A stretch of 51,832 nucleotides of DNA from Muribaculaceae bacterium (lineage in GTDB: Bacteria > Bacteroidota > Bacteroidia > Bacteroidales > Muribaculaceae). The DNA lies in NCBI GenBank assembly GCA_017553785.1, contig JAFZKD010000023.1:1-51832 (forward strand), read 5' to 3'. The position numbers were made by a program, and so were the translations under genes. Below the pieces are notes generated by a model, which had not been told where the DNA came from, searched no databases, and was given only the letters and a program-made list of their open reading frames with translations. Shown here piece by piece: positions 34,435-43,770 of the stretch; positions within the stretch are counted from its first letter, which is position 1; the number at the start of each line of letters is the position of its first letter.

Positions 34435-35598
34435 CTAGAACAGGAACGTGTGGTAGAGTTCAGGCTCATAAATGCTGCCAGTCTTGACCACAGCCTTGAT
34501 AATCTCATAATAAATGTAGTGGAAGTTGCACAAAGCCATGACGACCAGTGGTAACCACTTGCGTTCACGCCACAAATAATGCATGGTGTAACATACCATA
34601 ATCAGGAAACATCCTCTCATGAGATCTCCGGGACGGCTCAAGTATTGGGTTGTGTTGGCCATGAGATTGAGATATGCCAGATGCAACAACGTGAAACGGT
34701 AAAGTGCAGGCATGTACCTGTCATGATGGAACATCCGCTTGATTTCAGGGTAATACCAAATGAGAATGAACCCCGAGATCAAGGGGCAGAGACGAGTGGG
34801 ACCGATTACCGACCTGAAGGCATACATCGAATTGGTCGTGAACAGGCGGTAATAGTGGCCATAGCCCAAGAGTTCGGCGAAGCGTCCCAAATGGTCGAAC
34901 ATGAGCTGAATCCACTGCGGGAATGAGCCGAGCACCACGCACAGGATGAGCAAAGCCATTGGCATCCATCGCTTGGCAATGCGCACCTTGATGAGCGGCA
35001 CAAAGTATAACGGAATCAGCACAATCGACATCTTATGTAACGTCATGGCAAGCAATGATAGCAGGAGATAGATCCAAAACTTGCGTCTCACAATCAGTTC
35101 TACCATGAGAACAAACAGGCATTCGACCACCGCTTGACGCAAAGTGCTCATCCATTGCACATAGTATGGACCTGTGAAAATGCACAAGGCAATCCACGGC
35201 AACAACACCTTGCGATGCCTTAACGAATAATACAGCAGCCCGATCTGCAACAATGCCCAAAAAGCGAAATAGAAGGCAAAATGCAACCCTGAGCGAGCCA
35301 TGGCCTGGGTAATGAGCATGAATCCCGGCTCAAAGTTCTCTCGCGATGATTCACCCATGGACTGCATGGTGACATAGTAATTATAGTACATGTTATAGTC
35401 CCAAGAGGTGAGCCACCTCAATGAAGAGACTATAACATATAGGGCAATTGCAGCCATAATCTCCCATGCCACAAGGGACAGTTCTGCCCCACCCTGCCTC
35501 ATGACGCGTTGTTCACGCTGGCTCACAAGCCATCCCAGCCAAGCCATCAAAATAGCGGTGCCAGTATATACAGTGATACTCAGAATCATGACATACAA
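34435..35598 (-). CDS. EpsG-family membrane protein
   Basis: A polytopic membrane protein of 384-387 residues with about ten helices, resembling EpsG/Wzy-like polysaccharide polymerases. Clear family signs are WDYNMYYNYYVTM, ENFEPGFMLITQAMARSG, the conserved STLRQAVVECLFVLMVELI loop, and MTLHKMSIVLIPLYF. Such proteins join oligosaccharide units of exopolysaccharide. The second ATG (35589) is an alternative start. It starts 2 bp after the sprA stop, so it is the last gene of that operon. No other polysaccharide genes surround it. Confidence 0.85.
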   Translation of the reverse strand: MYVMILSITVYTGTAILMAWLGWLVSQREQRVMRQGGAELSLVAWEIMAAIALYVIVSSLRWLTSWDYNMYYNYYVTMQSMGESSRENFEPGFMLITQAMARSGLHFAFYFAFWALLQIGLLYYSLRHRKVLLPWIALCIFTGPYYVQWMSTLRQAVVECLFVLMVELIVRRKFWIYLLLSLLAMTLHKMSIVLIPLYFVPLIKVRIAKRWMPMALLILCVVLGSFPQWIQLMFDHLGRFAELLGYGHYYRLFTTNSMYAFRSVIGPTRLCPLISGFILIWYYPEIKRMFHHDRYMPALYRFTLLHLAYLNLMANTTQYLSRPGDLMRGCFLIMVCYTMHYLWRERKWLPLVVMALCNFHYIYYEIIKAVVKTGSIYEPELYHTFLF

Positions 35599-35600
35599 GG

Positions 35601-38600
35601 TTATTTAACTAGTGACATGTTGATGGAGAGACCATAGTTGGTATTTGAAGTCGGATAGGCCGATGTTGACACTAGCGGCATGTTGCTCGTGTAATCAAAG
35701 AATGCTCCCACTCTAATGCGTTTGCTCACAACATAATCGGCTTTGAAGTCAATGTTCCAAGATCGAGTGCCACTAGTCGCACGGGCTGTATTGGTCTCAC
35801 TATCGGTCTCACTATTAGTGCCAAAGTTACGAATCAGTGCAGTGCTGCTATTCATACTGGCATTGAGTGTGAACTTGAGGTCATTGCTCACATTCTTTTG
35901 TTGTGTCTTGAGTTTGAGCACTTGATTGAAGTTGGCGATCGTGTAACTGCCACCTAAAGTGAATTTCTTATTCGAAGCCTCAAGCAACTGTCCTGCTGAA
36001 GAGTTAAGCGTGAGGGTTCGGCCGATCTCGTACTTGGCGTCAATCGTCAAATCGTTGTAAAGCGTTGCGGTTAGTCCAATGAGCGGTGCAAACCTTTCAT
36101 CAACTTTGACTGAGGAGATATTATAGGGAGATGAGGGAATCACTTGATCGGTGAGCTCGTCCCTTGTGAAACCAAGTCGATCACCTATAGTTACCCAATC
36201 ACTGAATGAAGTGAATGAGCCGACCTCATATTTGCATTCATAAGTATGAGTCAAGCTGAAGGTCTTAAACAGTTTCTTGAAGAACGGGATTTGGGTTAAT
36301 CCGTCATAAGTAATGCGCCAGTTGGGCAGAATTGACTTAATACCAGGGAATGGGTTCAAATCAACCTTATTGGCATTCTTGCCAGAATAAGCAGCAAGGA
36401 AAGCAGGAATCAGCACATCGCTGCTCCATTTGTTGATCTCGCCATGCTCTGTACTATAGGTCTTACCGGGCAGTAGGGTACCTTTCAGGAAGCCTGCATC
36501 GGGATAAGTTGTACCCATGTATTTTTGCTGTAGGCGTTCGGCTACCAAAGGAATATTGCTCAAGAACTGGTCAAATGTCTCGCTCTTGTAATTTTCCTCA
36601 GCGCCCTTGAATCCCTTGAATGCAGTAGCCAATGCGATGTGGGATTTTTCATAACGTCCACCGTAGATAATCATCGGATTATCATACATGAACTGAATCT
36701 GGTTGTCACGCCGGTCTTTTTGGTTACCAGCGAGTGTTATCTTAAGACCAGCTATCGGCTCAAGCACGACATGGGCTTCAATTTCCAGATTATTTGAATA
36801 GGCTGCAGGTGTTGTCTGGCTCCTGTCACCCAAGAGCCAACCATTGTCTCTCGCCTTCTCGATATAGGAATCATCAACAAAACCAAAAGCGAAATCGAGA
36901 CCAGGAGATAATAGATTATTGAGCCTCGTTTGACCGAATGCATCACCAATATCGGGGACGAACTGAGGCAACATCAGCGATGTTATCTTCTTAACCTTGA
37001 GATCGGCGTTGCGCACGCTCATGAGCACACGGGCGGTGTATTGGGCCGCCTCGGTAAAGAAAGTCTTGCGCATCTCTTTCTGAACCTCGGTAACCGTGAA
37101 CTTGAGGTTGTCCTGACCTAGCGTCTCGATGACAACATTATCCTTGTCCTTGACCTTGTATTCGATTTTGAACGGCTTATCGTCGGTGGTGGTAGCTGTC
37201 ACCTTGACATTCTTCACTCCCAACTTGTGGTTAATGATTGTAGCCGAGTCAGGGTTAAGCTTGATCGTTCGGCTGAACTTCTTAGGCTTTTCCTTCTTAG
37301 TGGTCTGCTTACTACGATTGGTGTTCTTGCTCGAGAAACGATCGTTAACCTTCTTGAGGTATGGCACCTTTCCATAGAACTGCTCCAGGTTGAATTTGGC
37401 ATCGAGTTGCCTAGTGGTCTGGTTTTTGATGGTATTACCCGACGAAATGTCGTCGATAACCGTACCACGGTTCCATTCATAGGATGAATTATAAGTAGCG
37501 CTAGCGTTAATCCAACTCAAAATGGGAATTTGGTTGAACGGGGCAGTATATTTGGCAGTAAATGTCTGGTCATATGTCCAAGGAGTACCCATATCCTTGA
37601 TCGACTGGATAACAGAGTCGCGCCATATACGATAATCATCAGGAAACAGACTCTTATTGACTTGAGCGCCACTTTCAAGACCGGCATATTCAAGAATATG
37701 GGCAAAGGTCTTGCTGGTGAACGAAACCATCAACGACTTAGTAAAATTCCACGTGAGACCGAACTGGCGTTCCCAATTGAAATTCCTGCTGACCGAAACA
37801 GGTAACTCGATTTCTGCTATACCCGTCTCGTTGCGCGTTTGCTGTTCATGATAAAACCTTGAGATATCCGATCTGAACGAGATGTTATTGGGTAGCCAGT
37901 GAAATTCCCAATCGCGGAAGAACTTCATGTTCTTGTTCTTCTCATTGACAAAGCGTGACAATGGTTTAAATGGCTTGGCATAAGGTGTCCAGTTATACTC
38001 CAGGCTGCCACGGTAGTCATTGGTGTTATCATATTCATTTTCAGGATCGTTGAGATGCTGCTTGGAGAAAGAATAACTGAATGAGAAGTTAGAGGGATCC
38101 CAAGGCATGGGATTCTTCATGGTCTTCACATCAAACTTCATGCCCGTGATAGAGAAGTTTTGCGCCGTGCGCTGGGTCACAGCGAAATTCATGATACTGT
38201 CTTTTTGATGCTTTGTCTCACAAATCTCTACCGCTTCGTCCAATTCCACGTCCTGATCCAACGGGTTATACTTAGGTGTAATTCTTTCGTTGTTGTAAGA
38301 ATAATAGATGGGTGCATGCAGCTTGGCTTTTTCAGGAATGAAACGGCCTAAATCGGTCTGCATCGCGATATTATATTGGTTGTAATTATCGAGACGACGC
38401 ATCGACAGGCCTTGATCCACCGAGCCGAATCCTTCGGTCTCCTTATGGAATCCAGCATTGATGGTGGCGATATCACTCATGGTCAGCGTCATGGATGATT
38501 TAGCAGCCCAGCCGCCTTCGCTGTCAAAATCGGTCATACGCAACTCATCAACCCAAACTACACAACTCTTGGTCGTGGGAGAATTATTGCGAATACCGAT

Positions 38601-41600
38601 GAGCATCACGCGCACCTTGCTGAGCGAAGGATTTCCGACCACATAGACCTTGTTATTGGGGTGTTCCTCATCAACATCCTGATAACGAATTGCATAGCCC
38701 ACACCTGAAAGACCTGCCATCTTGTCGGCATTGCGGTGCTTCTTGGCATCGACAAGAACATCAAGATTAATGTCCACCATATTCTCCTCGGGCCATACTA
38801 CGAGACGGTGTGCTGAGTTGTTGGTACTGTATTTTCCAGGAGGCGTCACGGTCAACGGAACCTCATACTCATAATAGTTGTTCTTGACATCAGAACCCAA
38901 GCGTATAAACAATGACACGTCACCATTGCGAAGATTAGACTCGTTGCCAATCGTTGCCTCGTTGTGGACATACATCTGAAGACGCTTATATGTGCGCAAA
39001 TCCAGGTCAGTGTTACGATACACACCACGGGCATCACCAGCTTCAAGATTATCAACACTGAGTTGCATAGACTGCTCATTGAGCTGGGTAATCTGTGACG
39101 AACCACTATCGATGATTCGTGACACGTCAGGAGGTAAAACATAATTCACTGGTTCGCGTGACGCATTCTCCTCGATATTCACCTTATTTACACTGATAGA
39201 ACCGTTAGCGGGATGATCGCCACGCGTGTTGAGATTAAACTTGTAATTGCGCCATTCACCACGCACCAGCTCAAGCGAAGCAAAACGCAAGTGCGTCGTG
39301 TTCTTGAAACCAGTCATGAACATGCGTATGAAGCGGATGGTGGAGAAATCCTGGATAGAACCTACCTTCTTATAATCGGCAAGGGGAATGGTAAACTGGT
39401 ACCACGTAGCCTTCTGGACATCACCATTGCGGGTCTTCACATTAGCCACCTGCTTGTCGGTGACATAGTTCATACCCACCTCAAGAGAGTCGGGATGAAT
39501 CGCTACACGGTACTGGAAATAGCGCTCATACTCATTCAAAGTGTTATCTTGGTTGATGTCCTCGACATCGGGCGTGGATCGTGCTGTTTGATATTGACCA
39601 TCGCTGGCATCACTCTGTGACAACGAGTTTCCGTCAGTTCCGTTGTAGTGTTTATATCGTTCATTAATCGTGGACTTGTTGAGGTCGTAGTAACCATGAC
39701 GATAAAAGGCGTAATTGTCACCTGCGGGGTCATTGAAAGGTGAGAACGGGTCCTCATCCATCTTGGCTTTTGTAGCATCAGACAGAACATTACTCAACTT
39801 GTCAACGAAATTCTTATATGACACATAATTTTGTTCCTCGTCATCGGACAGTCCGTCCAGGCCAACGTCTTGCAGCTTGCGGGAACCAGCATTGTTGTCA
39901 AATGCATAGGTGTACGATGGTTGCGAAGATACTTTACCCCAAACGGTAGTGGACACGTAGGTCGAATCGCCGTTAATGGGCAGACCGCTCTCATAACTCT
40001 TGAGACCGTCTTTAAGGATGTCTTCACTTACCTCACCCAAGTTAAAGTACAGGGAACCACCGTCACGATTGTCCAGTTCTGGATCCATGAACGGATCAAG
40101 CATCCAGAATTGGATATACTCGATGTTGCTTTGCTCAAAGTTGGTGTTTTCGATCTTGCGCATGATACCACCCCATCGTTTTTGGGGGTTGAGCAAGTAA
40201 CCGTCAGCATCAATACTATCGGCATCCAGATTATATGGTCCACGCTCACGGGGATAGAACGAGAGGTTCAGGGTTTGGATGAGAGAAGATTCACCATAAT
40301 TAAGCTCTCGGCCAGGGAACACCTCGTTGTAATTGACTTCGCGGGCATAGGGATATGACAAAGCGTCCAGATCGCTCTTGATGTAACCGGGCGCATAAGA
40401 AGAATTGCGTTGCGTAAACAAACGGTCAATCGTGTACCATGAGAGCAAGGCCCTGTTTTTGCCATAGTCGATACTGTTATTATAGGCCGCCTCGGGGAAC
40501 AAGGCATCCGCCGATGGGTCATAAGGGGTAGCCGACAAAGACCAGGAGAATGGTGATTTGATATCATTACCGGTTTGTGTGGTCTCAAAATCGTCGATAT
40601 ATGAGCTACCGGTTTTTGATCCAGTCTTGGCCTGGTGAGGCATCAATTGCGCGAATTCACCCTGGAATCTCACGGTAGAAGGAGCCACGGCGTTCACCGT
40701 GGGAATCTTATTCAACAGATTCGTCAGCCACATGAATTGGGTGTAATAGGAAAAATTCAAACCCCAGATGGTGTTGTTAACCAACTCGCTACCAATCGGT
40801 ACCTTGTTGCCAATAGCCTTTTGGCTATAATGCATGATGGTACCACCTATATGGAAATTAGGATTGATCGCATAATCTAGATCCAATCCGAGCAGTGTCT
40901 TGCGTTGCTGGCTAAAGTTGGATTGGTCCTCAAGGGAGACATTGATGTCAGTGCCAGCTTCAATAATGCTTGTATTGGTAATCGTGACTTCACCCGTGGT
41001 GTAATTCACATAGTAGTCGCTGCCCTCGTTAAGGGTCACACCGCCAGCCGTGACAACAACCGACCCTTTAGCGACATTGGTGGCATTCAGTTGAATCACG
41101 TTGCCACCGTTACCGTTAGCGCCTTGATACTCACCGGCAAGTACGAATTTGTTCTTGTCACTGAACTGTTGGGCGACAATCAATGTGGAGTCATACAACT
41201 CGGTGTAGATATATTTTTTAGCGATATTATCATCGTCGAACTGTTTACGCAAATGCTCACCAAACGGTTCAGCAACTGGGAAGATGATTTTACCGTACGA
41301 GGATTTAACAGTGAAACCTTCCAGGTAGTCGAACCGACCGTCAATGTTGGATTCCTCATTAGCGTCCAAACGGTCGAGGTTCATCACTTGCAACAACTGC
41401 TTGTCTTTGATCTTACCCTCAGGAATGTAAGTCAGTTCATTACCTGTTGTGTCACTCAAATATTTAATATTCAGTTTAAATTTCTCCTTTTGAAATGAGT
41501 TTGCACCAATGGAATAGACATTTTTCATCGCCAAGTCCCACATGGGGAATTCAGGTGATGATGTCGTTCCCTTCAACAGCTTTAAGTATAGCGATTGATC

Positions 41601-43118
41601 GTTAGAAGTCACATCACTGGAAAACTCGCCAACTTTATAGGTTTCACCACCATAAGTGTACTCATAGGCCACAGCCAGGATCTCATCGCTGGCCAATGCG
41701 GTCTTGAGCATGATGTAACCAAGCGTCGTGTTCACAGTATAATCGCTTGATTGCAGAAGGCGTGCACTCTCAATTTTCTCATAGTCCTTACCTCCATCAA
41801 AACCATAAGCCTTTAACGGCAACAAAGCCGTTGAAGCCTTGCTCATTAATCGAGCGTCAGGGTAATTCTGCTTGATTTCTTCCAGCAGGTTGTTGGATTT
41901 GTTAGATGGCATCCCATTACCGGTACCAATCCAATGGGGATTGTTGATGTTGACAGGATCACCCTCACCCACATCCATGAAAGCCATGATATTGCGTGCC
42001 CCATTATAGTTGTTGCGCTTGTTTGTTACCCAAACCTCGATGCGTGTGATTTGGATACCCGATATTGTCAGAGGCAGTTTGGAGCACCAAGTGTCATAAT
42101 TCTCACGGAAATAATGGGATAGGAAGAAGTTGCGGTTTTGGTCGTATTTATCGGCCGAGATATAGAACTCCGTCGTTTGTGATCCACCCTTGCTGCTTAC
42201 TGATTGGGTTTCACTCTTCTGCTGTGAGACGAGTGCAGTCGCTGTGAGTTTGCCGAACTGCAATTTGGTCTTGATACCAAACAATGCGGCGCTACCATGA
42301 ATGAGCGAGGAACCGGTTGTCATGCTCACATTACCGGCCTCGATATTCTTGATGATCTCATCTTCTTTTCCCTCATAGGCCAGTTTCAGGCTCTGGGCAT
42401 CGAAGTCAAACGTCGCACCAGTGTTGTAATTCATGTTGAAACGCATCTTGTCGCCCACCGTCGCATTGACGTTGGCCTGAATCTGCTGGTCAAAATCGAA
42501 ATAGGTCTTACGGCGTTGAGAAATGGAGAGCGCAGGATTGTCGGTCATATTGCTCTTGACGCCCATCTTGATGTCAATCGCACCCGTCGTCTTGAGTGAC
42601 AGATTGCCGCCAAAAATCGATTCGGCCTGTCCCAAGCCGAACTGCATGTCGAGGAAGTTGAACGGGTCTTTCTCTTCTCCCTGTGCGCTTTCGGCGTTCT
42701 TTTGCCGATAATACTCCATCATGGATCTTCTGAAATCCACATTGTTGTATTCGTCGGGCGACATGATGTATGGAGTCACGATGTCATAATCACCCAACTT
42801 GGTGTGGATGATATAACAGCCGGTCTCAGGGTCATATTCAACTTCACTGGAGATATTAGAGGGATCCTTGAGGTCGGCAGAATACTCTCCTAACCCTTTG
42901 ACATCGTCATAGGTCTGGGGAATAGTCGGCTTGACGTTAAAATGAAGATCGAGTTTAGGCGTTTGTTGCTGTTTAGCCGAGGGACGTGTGTCAGGAGGCG
43001 GAGGAGGCGGGGGCAACGTACTGGTCACATATTGTGCCAGCGCAAAATCCATGCCTGCCCATAATCCAATGAGCACGCCGATAACGACTGAAAATATAAG
43101 TTTTTTTCTATTCAGCAT
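35601..43118 (-). CDS. sprA: Type IX secretion outer-membrane translocon SprA
   Basis: The 2505-residue SprA (Sov) forms the very large beta-barrel pore of the type IX secretion system. The N-terminal segment (MLNRKKLIFSVVIGVLIGLW) is a signal peptide, followed by a poly-proline run near residue 35. The family features NLSLKTTGAIDIKMGVKSNMTDNPALS and the tandem VTTGEV-type plug region are visible. The C-terminus shows alternating aromatic beta strands and ends in FDYTSNMPL and YGLSINMSLVK. Length matches the family (about 2,400-2,500). It lies 48 bp downstream of ruvA, an order also known from Flavobacterium and Porphyromonas. It implies that this organism exports proteins through T9SS. Confidence 0.96.
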   Translation of the reverse strand: MLNRKKLIFSVVIGVLIGLWAGMDFALAQYVTSTLPPPPPPPDTRPSAKQQQTPKLDLHFNVKPTIPQTYDDVKGLGEYSADLKDPSNISSEVEYDPETGCYIIHTKLGDYDIVTPYIMSPDEYNNVDFRRSMMEYYRQKNAESAQGEEKDPFNFLDMQFGLGQAESIFGGNLSLKTTGAIDIKMGVKSNMTDNPALSISQRRKTYFDFDQQIQANVNATVGDKMRFNMNYNTGATFDFDAQSLKLAYEGKEDEIIKNIEAGNVSMTTGSSLIHGSAALFGIKTKLQFGKLTATALVSQQKSETQSVSSKGGSQTTEFYISADKYDQNRNFFLSHYFRENYDTWCSKLPLTISGIQITRIEVWVTNKRNNYNGARNIMAFMDVGEGDPVNINNPHWIGTGNGMPSNKSNNLLEEIKQNYPDARLMSKASTALLPLKAYGFDGGKDYEKIESARLLQSSDYTVNTTLGYIMLKTALASDEILAVAYEYTYGGETYKVGEFSSDVTSNDQSLYLKLLKGTTSSPEFPMWDLAMKNVYSIGANSFQKEKFKLNIKYLSDTTGNELTYIPEGKIKDKQLLQVMNLDRLDANEESNIDGRFDYLEGFTVKSSYGKIIFPVAEPFGEHLRKQFDDDNIAKKYIYTELYDSTLIVAQQFSDKNKFVLAGEYQGANGNGGNVIQLNATNVAKGSVVVTAGGVTLNEGSDYYVNYTTGEVTITNTSIIEAGTDINVSLEDQSNFSQQRKTLLGLDLDYAINPNFHIGGTIMHYSQKAIGNKVPIGSELVNNTIWGLNFSYYTQFMWLTNLLNKIPTVNAVAPSTVRFQGEFAQLMPHQAKTGSKTGSSYIDDFETTQTGNDIKSPFSWSLSATPYDPSADALFPEAAYNNSIDYGKNRALLSWYTIDRLFTQRNSSYAPGYIKSDLDALSYPYAREVNYNEVFPGRELNYGESSLIQTLNLSFYPRERGPYNLDADSIDADGYLLNPQKRWGGIMRKIENTNFEQSNIEYIQFWMLDPFMDPELDNRDGGSLYFNLGEVSEDILKDGLKSYESGLPINGDSTYVSTTVWGKVSSQPSYTYAFDNNAGSRKLQDVGLDGLSDDEEQNYVSYKNFVDKLSNVLSDATKAKMDEDPFSPFNDPAGDNYAFYRHGYYDLNKSTINERYKHYNGTDGNSLSQSDASDGQYQTARSTPDVEDINQDNTLNEYERYFQYRVAIHPDSLEVGMNYVTDKQVANVKTRNGDVQKATWYQFTIPLADYKKVGSIQDFSTIRFIRMFMTGFKNTTHLRFASLELVRGEWRNYKFNLNTRGDHPANGSISVNKVNIEENASREPVNYVLPPDVSRIIDSGSSQITQLNEQSMQLSVDNLEAGDARGVYRNTDLDLRTYKRLQMYVHNEATIGNESNLRNGDVSLFIRLGSDVKNNYYEYEVPLTVTPPGKYSTNNSAHRLVVWPEENMVDINLDVLVDAKKHRNADKMAGLSGVGYAIRYQDVDEEHPNNKVYVVGNPSLSKVRVMLIGIRNNSPTTKSCVVWVDELRMTDFDSEGGWAAKSSMTLTMSDIATINAGFHKETEGFGSVDQGLSMRRLDNYNQYNIAMQTDLGRFIPEKAKLHAPIYYSYNNERITPKYNPLDQDVELDEAVEICETKHQKDSIMNFAVTQRTAQNFSITGMKFDVKTMKNPMPWDPSNFSFSYSFSKQHLNDPENEYDNTNDYRGSLEYNWTPYAKPFKPLSRFVNEKNKNMKFFRDWEFHWLPNNISFRSDISRFYHEQQTRNETGIAEIELPVSVSRNFNWERQFGLTWNFTKSLMVSFTSKTFAHILEYAGLESGAQVNKSLFPDDYRIWRDSVIQSIKDMGTPWTYDQTFTAKYTAPFNQIPILSWINASATYNSSYEWNRGTVIDDISSGNTIKNQTTRQLDAKFNLEQFYGKVPYLKKVNDRFSSKNTNRSKQTTKKEKPKKFSRTIKLNPDSATIINHKLGVKNVKVTATTTDDKPFKIEYKVKDKDNVVIETLGQDNLKFTVTEVQKEMRKTFFTEAAQYTARVLMSVRNADLKVKKITSLMLPQFVPDIGDAFGQTRLNNLLSPGLDFAFGFVDDSYIEKARDNGWLLGDRSQTTPAAYSNNLEIEAHVVLEPIAGLKITLAGNQKDRRDNQIQFMYDNPMIIYGGRYEKSHIALATAFKGFKGAEENYKSETFDQFLSNIPLVAERLQQKYMGTTYPDAGFLKGTLLPGKTYSTEHGEINKWSSDVLIPAFLAAYSGKNANKVDLNPFPGIKSILPNWRITYDGLTQIPFFKKLFKTFSLTHTYECKYEVGSFTSFSDWVTIGDRLGFTRDELTDQVIPSSPYNISSVKVDERFAPLIGLTATLYNDLTIDAKYEIGRTLTLNSSAGQLLEASNKKFTLGGSYTIANFNQVLKLKTQQKNVSNDLKFTLNASMNSSTALIRNFGTNSETDSETNTARATSGTRSWNIDFKADYVVSKRIRVGAFFDYTSNMPLVSTSAYPTSNTNYGLSINMSLVK

Positions 43119-43166
43119 TAGCGATATTATTACAACACATCAGGTCATCCGCCTCATTTACTGTTG

Positions 43167-43760
43167 TCACATCATCTTGAGTGCCAGTTTAATGGCCTGT
43201 TCAACACTTAGCGAGGAATCCTTGGCAAAAAGGGACTTAAGCACCTTTTGCGACGCTTGCTGGGAAAAGCCCAGCATGACCAGTGCGGCAAGAGCCTCGT
43301 CAAAATGTTCGCCAGTGGCAGATTTATCTGATTGTATTAATAACGTATCATCTGCCAGTTTTATTTTATCTTTTAGGTCAACTATTATGCGTTGGGCCGT
43401 TTTTGCGCCCACACCCTTGACCGATTTGAACATTGCGACGTTGTTTCCGGCAATCGCCTGGTTGAATTCGTCGACACTCATCGATGACAGGATCATACGA
43501 GCAATATTGGGTCCCACACCAGACACAGAAATCAGGAGCATGAATGCCTCACGCTCTTTTTTTGAGGCAAAGCCATAGAGTAGATGCGCATCCTCACGAA
43601 TGGCCTCATAGACATAAATCAGGGCTTCTTTCTGCCCGTTTTTGTTCAATGAGTCGTAGGTGGAAAGCGATATATTCACCATATAGCCCATTCCATGGTT
43701 GTCAACCACGACATAGGTCGGATTCAGCTCAGTAATTGTTCCTTTGATATAATCTATCAT
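43167..43760 (-). CDS. ruvA: Holliday junction helicase subunit RuvA
   Basis: Binds four-way DNA junctions and recruits RuvB. It is 197 residues. The OB-fold start MIDYIKGTITELNPTYVVVDNHGMGYMVNI is clear, with the tandem helix-hairpin-helix at LISVSGVGPNIARMIL and FKSVKGVGAKTAQRIIVDLKDK. The C-terminal domain III is EALAALVMLGFSQQASQKVLKSL. It sits between the S8 peptidase (10 bp upstream) and sprA (48 bp downstream) and is likely in the same transcript. Confidence 0.96.
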   Translation of the reverse strand: MIDYIKGTITELNPTYVVVDNHGMGYMVNISLSTYDSLNKNGQKEALIYVYEAIREDAHLLYGFASKKEREAFMLLISVSGVGPNIARMILSSMSVDEFNQAIAGNNVAMFKSVKGVGAKTAQRIIVDLKDKIKLADDTLLIQSDKSATGEHFDEALAALVMLGFSQQASQKVLKSLFAKDSSLSVEQAIKLALKMM

Positions 43761-43770
43761 AGTTTTATAA